A DNA stretch of 7,088 nt, taken from Chryseobacterium gleum (GTDB lineage: Bacteria > Bacteroidota > Bacteroidia > Flavobacteriales_D > Sanyastnellaceae). Location of the stretch: NCBI GenBank assembly GCA_945897395.1, contig CAMDFE010000075.1, positions 1-7,088 on the forward strand. Direction: 5' to 3'. Under the pieces are notes generated by a model. The model searched no databases and had not been told where the DNA came from. It saw nothing but the letters and a program-made list of their open reading frames with translations. Position 1 is the stretch's first letter. Every line of letters starts with the position of its first letter. The position numbers were made by a program, and so were the translations under genes. Below, in pieces: positions 1 to 5,782 of this stretch.

Positions 1-319
1 CAACAGCCTTCCAATCGACATCGGTCCAGCGCTGGTCGCTCGGACATTGCGGTGCCCACAAAACATAGTGCTCCAATCCGGCGGACTTTAGCGTTTCTAT
101 AAGAATGGGCAAACCCACTTTCGTCTGAGCAACATTGTCTCTTCCGCGCTCTCCCGCGCCGTGTAAAAACAAGATAAAAGGCAATCGCGCTTCGTAGTCT
201 CCGCCTACAACAAACTCTTGAAAAGGTAATTTCTTTCCATTTGAAACAAGAAACTTCTCCTGCTGAGCTTGGGTTTCAGCAAGAATAAGCAAGCATACAA
301 CTAGAAAAAAACCTCTCAT
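1..319 (-). CDS. Secreted alpha/beta-hydrolase (esterase or peptidase type), 5' part only
   Basis: Reading the minus strand from the ATG at 319-317 gives 106 uninterrupted residues running off the left edge of the window. Residues 1-19 look like a Sec signal peptide (MRGFFLVVCLLILAETQAQ) ending in the QAQ typical of Bacteroidota; there is no lipobox, so the product should be periplasmic or secreted. Residues 47-62 read PFILFLHGAGERGRDN: a hydrophobic beta-strand followed by the HGxGERG oxyanion-hole loop of alpha/beta-hydrolases of the predicted-peptidase, feruloyl-esterase or PHB-depolymerase-like group. The later WAPQCP and QRW segments also fit this group. The nucleophile elbow (GxSxG) and the Asp/His of the triad lie outside the window, so activity and substrate cannot be judged. 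It is transcribed away from the TonB operon. The fold call is fairly sure; the substrate is unknown. Confidence 0.8.
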   Translation of the reverse strand, partial: MRGFFLVVCLLILAETQAQQEKFLVSNGKKLPFQEFVVGGDYEARLPFILFLHGAGERGRDNVAQTKVGLPILIETLKSAGLEHYVLWAPQCPSDQRWTDVDWKAV

Positions 320-414
320 AGGAATGAAATTTTTGTTCGGATATGATGCTCAAAGATAGCACGTTCACAGACCAACACCACTTCGCCTTTCGTTTGAAAA
401 AGAAAACAACAGTT
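320..414. other. Divergent intergenic region between hydrolase and TonB operon
   Basis: These 95 bp must hold the promoter for the hydrolase and probably one for the TonB operon. Apart from the minus-strand TATCTTTG box I see no clear + strand -7/-33 pair and no hairpin. The + strand just before the TonB start is A-rich (GAAAAAGAAAACAACAGTT) with no Shine-Dalgarno match, as is usual for Bacteroidota, where A-rich leaders favour initiation. Confidence 0.6.
351..358 (-). promoter_or_regulatory. Possible -7 promoter box for the hydrolase
   Basis: Read on the minus strand this is TATCTTTG, a full match to the Bacteroidota -7 consensus TAnnTTTG. It lies in the 95-bp divergent gap, 31 bp from the hydrolase ATG, which would give a leader of about 25 nt. 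No TTG at the usual -33 spacing was found; the nearest is too close, with 14 bp between. The same octamer pattern also occurs inside genes (for example 4062-4069 and 5497-5504), so position is the main support. Confidence 0.4.
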
Positions 415-1215
415 ATGAAAACGACTCGCACCCTTTTCAAAACACTCGATGAAGTGGTTTTTGAAACACGAAACAAAATGTACGGAGCTTATACGCTTCG
501 AAAGAATTACGGCCGCAGAACGTTGCTCTCCACTGCCATGGGAATATGCATGGTTTCCGGATTTCTCTTCGCACTAACCCTTTCCAACAAGGCCATTGAG
601 AAAAAAGCTCCAGAAGTGCAGATGTCACAATTGGCGACGGTTCGTTTGGACGAGATAAAAATTCAACCTAAAAAAGAACCGAAGAAACAGTCTCTCGTGC
701 AGAAAGCACAGGGAGGCGGCGCAGAAAACCGCACAGTGACAATTGTAGAAAACACCTCTAAAAAAACCAATTTCTTCTCGCGTTTTGGAGGAATTGGCCT
801 TGGCGGCGACGACGACGATTTCTTCGGATTTCCTGAAGAACCCAATTTCACTGTGGACACCACAACGGTGAAAAAGAAAAAAAATAACAATTTCAAAACA
901 TTCGCTCAATTCATGCCCGAATATCCTGGCGGCATCTCTGAACTTTATGCATTTCTTCAAGAAAACATCTACTATCCAGAACGTATGAAAAACCTCGGGA
1001 TTGAAGGCACTGTCTATGTTTCCTTTGTTATTGAAGAAGACGGAAGTATCTCTAGAGTGGGCATTGAACGTGGCATTGAGAATGGCGAAGAGTTGAACAA
1101 AATAGCCATAAAAGCCATTCAAAAAATGCCGAATTGGATCCCCGGTCGTAGCGGAAATACGTCCGTAGCTGTAAAACAAACTATTCCTATTCAATTTTCA
1201 CTCGTAAACGATTAA
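415..1215 (+). CDS. TonB-family energy transducer protein
   Basis: This 266-aa protein should sit in the inner membrane and span the periplasm, passing proton-motive-force energy from an ExbB/ExbD-type motor to outer-membrane receptors. Residues 11-32 carry the cytoplasmic segment typical of Bacteroidota TonB proteins (LDEVVFETRNKMYGAYTLRK), followed by one membrane helix at about 37-57. A periplasmic linker runs from about 60 to 162 with Lys/Pro-rich, Gly-rich, Asp-rich (GGDDDDFFGF) and KKKKNNN stretches. The TonB C-terminal domain is at about 167-264: PEYPGG, then YYPERMKNLGIEGTVYVSF, EEDGSI and a final IPIQFSL strand. I chose the ATG at 415 over the in-frame ATG at 343 because the family N-terminus begins here and the extra 24 residues have no family character. 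No exbB or exbD adjoins it: the upstream neighbour is divergent. It is the first gene of a four-gene cluster. The family call is firm; the receptor served is unknown. Confidence 0.93.
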   Translation: MKTTRTLFKTLDEVVFETRNKMYGAYTLRKNYGRRTLLSTAMGICMVSGFLFALTLSNKAIEKKAPEVQMSQLATVRLDEIKIQPKKEPKKQSLVQKAQGGGAENRTVTIVENTSKKTNFFSRFGGIGLGGDDDDFFGFPEEPNFTVDTTTVKKKKNNNFKTFAQFMPEYPGGISELYAFLQENIYYPERMKNLGIEGTVYVSFVIEEDGSISRVGIERGIENGEELNKIAIKAIQKMPNWIPGRSGNTSVAVKQTIPIQFSLVND

Positions 1216-1226
1216 ATTTGCACCCT

Positions 1227-1442
1227 ATGCTAAAAAAGCCGTTGCTCATTAGTCAGATTATTATGGTAGGAGTATTCATTGGAATGGCCATCTTTTGTGT
1301 GGCCTCCAGTGCGTTAGACAACTCCTTGCCGGGCCAAAAAAAATATTGGTTCGCTGTGGTGCTCTTATTGTATGCTGCATTGCGCGCAAGAAGAATTGTC
1401 AAAGCGTGGAAGGGACTTAAAGCTGAGGACACCACATTATGA
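1227..1442 (+). CDS. Small two-helix membrane protein of unknown function
   Basis: I do not recognise this 71-aa protein. It shows two hydrophobic segments, about residues 5-29 (LLISQIIMVGVFIGMAIFC) and about 40-55 (YWFAVVLLLYAAL), followed by a basic tail (RARRIVKAWKGLK). By the positive-inside rule both ends probably face the cytoplasm, with a short periplasmic loop (NSLPGQKKY). It starts 11 bp after the TonB stop and its last codons overlap the next gene by the 4 bases ATGA, so it is almost certainly translated as part of this operon. A TTG at 1218 would add three residues (MHP), but the ATG at 1227 is the simpler start. Its place between a TonB and a binding lipoprotein suggests an accessory membrane subunit; that is inference from position only. 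Confidence 0.75.
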   Translation: MLKKPLLISQIIMVGVFIGMAIFCVASSALDNSLPGQKKYWFAVVLLLYAALRARRIVKAWKGLKAEDTTL

Positions 1443-2368
1443 AAAAATTATTCTTTCTATTCCTCGTCGGTGCTTTGCTTGGTAGCTGCGGCAACTACGA
1501 CACAACAGCAGAAGGCATTTCATCGGGTGAATTGAAAATTGGAGTCGATGAGAGTTACAGTCTCATGATGCAATCGCAAATTCCCGTATATCAGCAGATT
1601 TACGATAAGGCGAAAATTAAACCTACCTACTCAACGGAAGAGGAAATTATTCGCTTGTTACTTGCAGACAGCATTCAAGCGGCTATTATCAATCGTTCGC
1701 TTACTCAAGCTGAATTAGATTTCTTTGCTTCGAAGCAACGCATTCCTGAATCTGTGAAAATTGCTACAGACGCTATTGCACTTATTATTCATCAGGAAAA
1801 TCAAGATTCTGTTTTAACGCTTGATCAAGCGAAACAAGTTCTAGGCGGACAAATTACCAACTGGAATCAGATTAACCCTTCCAACAAAAACGGAGACATT
1901 CAAATCATCTTCGATCACAACGGATCGTGCAATGCGCGTTTCGTGCAGGAGAGTTTTTTGAATGGTGGGGGAATGCCTTCGAACTTCTTCGCTATGGACA
2001 GCACGGCCGCTGTAATTAACTACGTGCACGACAATCCAGGAGCCATTGGAATTATTTCGGTGAGCTGGATTACCGATCCAGAAGACAAGGTTACCAAGGC
2101 TTTCAGAGATAAAATTGATGTTGTTGGAATTTTGAACAACACCTTAACCGATCACCCCGAGCGTGTGAGATATCCGTTCCAAGCCTATGTCTTCGACAAA
2201 AGCTATCCGTATACCCGAGATGTCTATGCAATCCGCACAGGATTGAAAGGAACCGTGGGAACAGGATTCATTTCTTTCTTGAACGGAGAGAAGGGCCAAT
2301 TGATCATTCACAAAATGGGCATGGTTGCTGCTACGTCGCCAACACGAGTAATTCGAATAAAAGATTAA
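1439..2368 (+). CDS. PstS-like periplasmic substrate-binding lipoprotein
   Basis: This 309-aa protein has a lipoprotein signal peptide with a lipobox ending at Cys17 (LLGSC), so it should be membrane-anchored on the periplasmic side or in the outer membrane. The mature part looks like a type 2 periplasmic-binding protein of the PstS/phosphate-binding group: LKIGVDESY as the first strand, the QAKQVLGGQITNWNQI segment at about 130-145 (compare LKDIFTGKITNW in PstS), a ligand-loop region IIFDHNGSCNARFVQESF at about 156-173, NYVHDNPGAIGIISVSWI at about 194-211, and TGFISFLNGEKGQ near the end. The loop is a divergent form of the Ser/Thr-Arg phosphate loop, so the ligand may not be phosphate. No pstC, pstA or pstB follows; a TPR lipoprotein does, 17 bp downstream. 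Its ATG overlaps the stop of the small membrane protein by 4 bases, implying coupled translation. The fold is well supported; ligand and role are open. Confidence 0.87.
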   Translation: MKKLFFLFLVGALLGSCGNYDTTAEGISSGELKIGVDESYSLMMQSQIPVYQQIYDKAKIKPTYSTEEEIIRLLLADSIQAAIINRSLTQAELDFFASKQRIPESVKIATDAIALIIHQENQDSVLTLDQAKQVLGGQITNWNQINPSNKNGDIQIIFDHNGSCNARFVQESFLNGGGMPSNFFAMDSTAAVINYVHDNPGAIGIISVSWITDPEDKVTKAFRDKIDVVGILNNTLTDHPERVRYPFQAYVFDKSYPYTRDVYAIRTGLKGTVGTGFISFLNGEKGQLIIHKMGMVAATSPTRVIRIKD

Positions 2369-2385
2369 ACCTGAAATAAGTAAAC

Positions 2386-4185
2386 ATGAATATGAAGAAC
2401 CTATTCACAATTCTAGTAGCCAACTTGCTACTTCTTTCGTGCACAGCACAAAAAAACGCTCCACTGGAACTCAATCCAGCATTCGACCCTATCCGCACTT
2501 CAACATTGAACGAGCGCTATGAAAAAGCACTTCGTGATTTGGCTGGAATGCCCAACAGCGCAGAGAAATTCGCGGTTGACGGATATAACTACTTAGAATG
2601 GGCAGTAGATGAAAAATTAATTGATCCCCTTAAAACTGCCGAAGCCAAAGGAGCCTTCTATGCAGGTTTGCTGGCAGACTCCCTTTTCCCTCTGAACTAC
2701 GTTGGATTGGGACAAATTGAATTGCGTGAAGGAAACGGAGGAAAGGCAGATACCTACTTCGCGAAAGCGCGCAGCATTGTTGACAACAAGAAATTCAAAG
2801 CGTCTAAAGATTTAAAGTACACCACCTACATTGCTATTGCCGCAGCAAACATTGCTGAAAAATCAAAAAATCTCAATGCTGCAAAAATCGTTTTAGATGC
2901 TTTAGCTGAGATTGAAATTACGAATCAAAACATCGTATTGCAACTCGGATTAACTCTTGGAGACTACAATAGTTTTAAGGAAATCAACGACCAATCGAAA
3001 GCCATTACGCAATACAATAAATGCTTGGAAATTGACCCGAAATATGTTCCAGCTTTGTACCGCAAAGCGAAATTATACCGCGGTGCGAAAAACAATGACG
3101 AAGCGTTGAAATTCTTCAACGAAGCAATCGCAACTGATCCAACCTTCGCGCCTTCTTACCGTGAAAAGGCAGAGCTTTTAAAAGATTACGCTCGTTTTGA
3201 AGAGGCTATTTCAGCTTACGCAAAATACTTAGAGTTAAACAACTCTTGTCGTGTTCAACAACGTTACGCATCGTTCTTCTACCTGACGAAAAACTATGAG
3301 CGTGCAATCTATGAAGTAACCGCAACTATGCCTTGTAATCCTGATAACCATACTTTAAATCGCGTACTCGGATATTCATATTTGGAAACGAAAAACTTCG
3401 AAGAAGCTAAAAAATACATGGATATTTATTTTGCGAGACAAGACGTGAAAATCCACGACGCTTCTGACTACAGCAACTACAGCAAAATTTGCCTGGGATT
3501 GGGTCAAGACAGTTTGGGAATTGTATACTTGGAAAAAGCCATTGAGCTCTTCCCGGAATACACCGAAGGTTACAATGAAATTGCAACGATCTATACCAAC
3601 AAAGCCATTGCTTCTAAAGGAAAAGAAAACGAAGCACTTCGCATTAAGCTATACAGCCAAGCGGCAAATTGGTACGAAAAGAAAATGGTGAAGTTGGGTG
3701 CCGATCCGAAGGATCAATTCATTCAAGGGCAGATGTACTATTTCTCTCAACAGTATGTTTTGGCAGACACGACGTTCCGCAGAAGCTCTGTTCGCTATCC
3801 AGAGGCGTGGTTCTGGGTTGCAAAATCTCAAAACAAAATAGACCTTGCGGCGGTAACCGAAACCAGCCCTGCACAAGGATTGGCAAAGCCGTTCTACGAG
3901 AAAGGAATTATTTTAGTTGGACAAGATCCTGCTTTCATTGAAAAGAACAAAAAGAACTTAGCTGAAGCCTACCAATACCTTGGTTTGTACTACGGAAACA
4001 TGGGCGACATCAACTGCTCTAAGTCTGCATGGAACCAGGTTCTTCAATTGGATCCAACCAATAAATTTGCGAACCAACTCTTGGTTACGCCAGAAACATT
4101 AGACCCCGAATTGGTTGCAGCACCTGGCGATTGTCAGTTGGTTGTGTATCCTGAAATTCCAAAAGAAGAAACCGAAGGAAACTAA
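2386..4185 (+). CDS. TPR-repeat lipoprotein
   Basis: This 599-aa protein has a lipoprotein signal peptide ending LLLLSC, giving Cys19 from the ATG at 2386 (Cys17 from the alternative ATG at 2392; the choice does not affect the mature protein). The rest is mostly helical with tetratricopeptide repeats. The clearest are at about 206-237 (YNKCLEIDPKYVPALYRKAK), 238-271 (EALKFFNEAIATDPTFAPSY), 272-300, 304-338 with FEEAKKYM after it, 378-410 (YLEKAIELFPEYTEGYNEIA) and 529-560 (CSKSAWNQVLQLDP). Such repeats form scaffolds for protein-protein contact rather than active sites. A C-terminal tail of about 35 residues is acidic (PKEETEGN at the end). It follows the binding lipoprotein by 17 bp and is the last gene before a strong terminator, so it closes the operon. 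It probably acts in the periplasm or on the outer membrane as a partner of the TonB and PstS-like proteins; that partnership is inferred from context. Confidence 0.87.
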   Translation: MNMKNLFTILVANLLLLSCTAQKNAPLELNPAFDPIRTSTLNERYEKALRDLAGMPNSAEKFAVDGYNYLEWAVDEKLIDPLKTAEAKGAFYAGLLADSLFPLNYVGLGQIELREGNGGKADTYFAKARSIVDNKKFKASKDLKYTTYIAIAAANIAEKSKNLNAAKIVLDALAEIEITNQNIVLQLGLTLGDYNSFKEINDQSKAITQYNKCLEIDPKYVPALYRKAKLYRGAKNNDEALKFFNEAIATDPTFAPSYREKAELLKDYARFEEAISAYAKYLELNNSCRVQQRYASFFYLTKNYERAIYEVTATMPCNPDNHTLNRVLGYSYLETKNFEEAKKYMDIYFARQDVKIHDASDYSNYSKICLGLGQDSLGIVYLEKAIELFPEYTEGYNEIATIYTNKAIASKGKENEALRIKLYSQAANWYEKKMVKLGADPKDQFIQGQMYYFSQQYVLADTTFRRSSVRYPEAWFWVAKSQNKIDLAAVTETSPAQGLAKPFYEKGIILVGQDPAFIEKNKKNLAEAYQYLGLYYGNMGDINCSKSAWNQVLQLDPTNKFANQLLVTPETLDPELVAAPGDCQLVVYPEIPKEETEGN

Positions 4186-4195
4186 TTTCAACTTT

Positions 4196-4226
4196 AAGAA
4201 GAGGCAAGTGTTCACTTTCTTCTTTT
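4196..4226 (+). terminator. First hairpin after the TPR gene, terminator-like
   Basis: AAGAAGA (4196-4202) pairs with TCTTCTT (4218-4224). After a 3-base bulge (GGC), AAGTG (4206-4210) pairs with CACTT (4213-4217). A short TTTT run (4223-4226) overlaps the end of the stem. It begins 11 bp after the stop codon. The stem is mostly A:T with a bulge, so it is probably the weaker of two tandem terminators. Confidence 0.55.
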
Positions 4227-4229
4227 AAT

Positions 4230-4275
4230 AACTCCCAATACTTCCTGAAAAGGAGAGCATTGGGAGTTTATTTTT
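4230..4275 (+). terminator. Strong rho-independent terminator closing the TonB-PstS-TPR operon
   Basis: AACTCCCAAT (4230-4239) and ATTGGGAGTT (4259-4268) form a perfect 10-bp stem. Inside the loop, TCCT (4243-4246) and AGGA (4251-4254) form a second small stem capped by a GAAA tetraloop. The run TATTTTT follows directly at 4269-4275. Its position between the TPR gene and the next gene marks the end of the envelope operon. Confidence 0.88.
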
Positions 4276-4276
4276 G
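4269..4276 (+). promoter_or_regulatory. Possible -7 promoter box for the 274-aa protein/rsmI/lysS operon
   Basis: TATTTTTG fully matches the Bacteroidota -7 consensus TAnnTTTG and lies 16 bp before the ATG at 4293, predicting a transcript start near 4282 and a leader of about 10 nt. It uses the T-tract of the terminator just upstream. No TTG sits at the usual -33 distance; that area is the terminator loop. Because a new transcript must begin after the strong terminator, a promoter here is likely, but this exact box is unproven. Confidence 0.45.
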
Positions 4277-4277
4277 A

Positions 4278-4292
4278 AGTACAATTTGTACT
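4278..4292. repeat. Perfect 15-bp palindrome abutting the start codon
   Basis: AGTACAA (4278-4284) and TTGTACT (4286-4292) are exact inverted repeats around a single T, ending on the base before the ATG at 4293. Such a site could be an operator for a dimeric repressor placed over the transcript start. As RNA, a hairpin would have only a very small loop and be weak, so a DNA-binding role is the more natural reading. No regulator is encoded nearby. Confidence 0.6.
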
Positions 4293-5117
4293 ATGGAAAA
4301 CTCAATGCGATTGAAAGAACTTTCAGAAGAACTTCACACCAACATTAACGAGCTGCTTTCTGGCAACATGTCGCCGGAACAAACGCAACACTTGGTTGAA
4401 CTCTGCAGTGAGCTCTACGAAAAACTTATTGTTCTACGTTTCAAAGCATTCACTGAAACAATTACTCCAGCTGAAAAAATGCAAGCGGTTTTAGAAACCT
4501 CTGAGCCAATAAAAATTGATACAACACCTTCTCCAACACCGATTGATTTGGTGAAGCAGGTGAATTTAATTGATGCGATCAAGGAGGTGGAGCAGGTTGT
4601 TGCACAAGATGCTGCGCAAGGTCCTGCGGAAGATGTTACACAAGGTGCGGAGCAAGGTCCTGCGGAAGGTGCTTCGCAAGAGGAGGAAGAAGAAGAAGAA
4701 GAGGATGAGGATATTGTATTTCAGTTGATTCCGAATGACGAGCCGGTTGTGGAAATGCCGGTAATGACCGTTGTTGCAGAGGCTCCAGCGCGCGAAGAAG
4801 TGAAACCTATGGTTTCGTTGAACGATAGGTTCAAAGAAAATGCGAGTCAGCAAGCGACCATTGCAAAGAAGTTAGAGGAGTCACCGATTGCCGATTTGAA
4901 AAAGAACATTTCCTTGAATCAACGTTTTCAATTTTGCAAAGATTTATTCAAAGGAAACAACCAAGAATACGAGGTGACGTTGGAGAAATTGAACAACACG
5001 AATCGCGATGAAGCCATGCGTGTTATTCAAACTCTAAAAGATAAGTACAGCTGGAATCCAGATTCTATGGCAGTGAAAGACTTTACCGATTTGGTGACTA
5101 GACGCTACATGGCATGA
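4293..5117 (+). CDS. Acidic cytoplasmic protein of unknown function, conserved-looking C-terminus
   Basis: I cannot assign a function to this 274-aa protein. It has no signal peptide or membrane helix. Residues 1-60 look helical (LKELSEELHTNINELLSG, then CSELYEKLIVLRFKAFTE). Residues about 65-175 are low-complexity and probably disordered, with two copies of a 12-aa unit containing QGPAE (about 107-130), an eight-Glu run (about 132-139) followed by DED, and a Pro/Val/Glu-rich stretch. Residues about 176-274 look like a folded domain: SLNDRFKENA, LKKNISLNQRFQFCKDLF, YEVTLEKLN, then DEAMRVIQTLKDKYSWNP and DFTDLVTRRY. This Ser-Leu-Asn-(Asp/Gln)-Arg-Phe pattern seems familiar from unnamed Bacteroidota proteins, but that is recollection, not a search result. 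It opens the operon after the terminator, and its stop overlaps the rsmI start by ATGA, so it is cotranslated with rsmI. An ATG at 4308 is a possible alternative start. Confidence 0.8.
   Translation: MENSMRLKELSEELHTNINELLSGNMSPEQTQHLVELCSELYEKLIVLRFKAFTETITPAEKMQAVLETSEPIKIDTTPSPTPIDLVKQVNLIDAIKEVEQVVAQDAAQGPAEDVTQGAEQGPAEGASQEEEEEEEEDEDIVFQLIPNDEPVVEMPVMTVVAEAPAREEVKPMVSLNDRFKENASQQATIAKKLEESPIADLKKNISLNQRFQFCKDLFKGNNQEYEVTLEKLNNTNRDEAMRVIQTLKDKYSWNPDSMAVKDFTDLVTRRYMA
4616..4668 (+). repeat. Two direct copies of a 17-bp sequence with 36-bp period
   Basis: GCAAGGTCCTGCGGAAG occurs exactly at 4616-4632 and again at 4652-4668, in frame with a 12-codon spacing inside the 274-aa protein gene. 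It encodes the repeated QGPAE motif. A GAA/GAG-rich run coding for the poly-Glu tract follows at about 4680-4713. The exact nucleotide identity suggests a recent tandem duplication in a disordered linker. Confidence 0.85.
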
Positions 5118-5782
5118 GACTATTCGTAGTCCCAACTCCTGTTGGAAACCTTGAAGACCTTACCCTGCGAGCCATTCGCATTCTAAAAGAGTGTGATTTT
5201 ATTTTGTGTGAAGACACCCGAGTGAGCGTTCGGTTGTTGCATCACCTCGAATTTTCAAAGCAACTAGTGGCCTTCCACCAGCACAACGAGCATCAAAAAC
5301 TTGATCACATTATTGAGCGCATTCAACAATCGCAATCGGTGGCCCTTATCTCCGATGCAGGGACACCCGGCATTTCAGATCCTGGATTTTTATTGGTTCG
5401 AGCTTGCATTCAAAACAACATTCCTGTTGAGTGCCTTCCAGGCCCAACGGCTTTTGTTCCGGCACTCGTGAACAGCGGACTTCCAACCGATAAATTTATT
5501 TTTGAAGGCTTCCTTCCACAAAAAAAAGGAAGAGAAACACAACTCAAGCGAATCGCCGAAAACCCCTTCACTTCAGTCCTATACGAATCGCCTCACCGCA
5601 TGGTGAAATGCCTAGAACAGTTAATAAAATTCTGTGGCGAAGACCGACAATGCTCTGTCTCGCGCGAAATATCTAAGAAATTCGAAGAAACACGTCGCGG
5701 AACACTTGTTGAACTTTTAGCGCATTTCAGCACACACGAACCGAAGGGCGAGTTCGTAATTGTGCTAAATTCGCGTTCATGA
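5114..5782 (+). CDS. rsmI: 16S rRNA (cytidine(1402)-2'-O)-methyltransferase RsmI
   Basis: RsmI uses S-adenosylmethionine to methylate the ribose 2'-O of C1402 in the decoding centre of 16S rRNA. The 222-aa product has the full tetrapyrrole-methylase-type fold signature: VVPTPVGNLEDLTLRAIRIL at 5-24, LCEDTR at 31-36, the SAM-binding LISDAGTPGISDPG at 78-91, CLPGPTAFVPAL at 107-118, then FIFEGFLPQKKGRE, LYESPHRM and the SREISKKFEE segment. It is shorter than the roughly 286-aa Escherichia coli enzyme because it lacks the small C-terminal domain; I recall similar short forms in other Bacteroidota, so I do not read this as a truncation. It starts within the stop of the 274-aa gene (ATGA) and its own stop overlaps the lysS start in the same way. 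The call is firm. Confidence 0.97.
   Translation: MRLFVVPTPVGNLEDLTLRAIRILKECDFILCEDTRVSVRLLHHLEFSKQLVAFHQHNEHQKLDHIIERIQQSQSVALISDAGTPGISDPGFLLVRACIQNNIPVECLPGPTAFVPALVNSGLPTDKFIFEGFLPQKKGRETQLKRIAENPFTSVLYESPHRMVKCLEQLIKFCGEDRQCSVSREISKKFEETRRGTLVELLAHFSTHEPKGEFVIVLNSRS

Noticed and set aside
343..414. In-frame extension of the TonB gene to the ATG at 343
   Set aside because: The added residues (MMLKDSTFTDQHHFAFRLKK...) are not part of the family N-terminus, which begins at the ATG at 415, and this DNA is the divergent promoter region.
625..1194. 189-aa open frame on the minus strand
   Set aside because: It lies entirely opposite the TonB gene, whose protein family is certain; the translation has no recognisable domain.
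1213..1220. TAAATTTG, a -7-like box overlapping the TonB stop, 6 bp before the ATG at 1227
   Set aside because: It has no -33 partner, lies within an operon, and the same pattern occurs by chance inside genes (4062-4069 and 5497-5504). An internal leaderless transcript is possible but not supported.
3649..3941. Open frames on both strands inside the TPR gene
   Set aside because: They lie inside the clear TPR coding frame and show no signal, domain or start context of their own.
1439..4185. A complete phosphate-uptake (pst) operon
   Set aside because: Only the binding protein resembles Pst. The next gene encodes a TPR lipoprotein, not a permease or ATPase, and a terminator follows.
4566..4853. 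95-aa minus-strand frame rich in Phe, Leu and Arg
   Set aside because: It is the complement of the GAA/GAG repeat and acidic linker of the 274-aa gene; its composition is an artefact of that.
5114..5782. RsmI as a truncated gene (222 aa against about 286 in Escherichia coli)
   Set aside because: All catalytic motifs are present, the stop overlaps lysS cleanly, and short RsmI forms without the C-terminal domain occur in this phylum as far as I recall.
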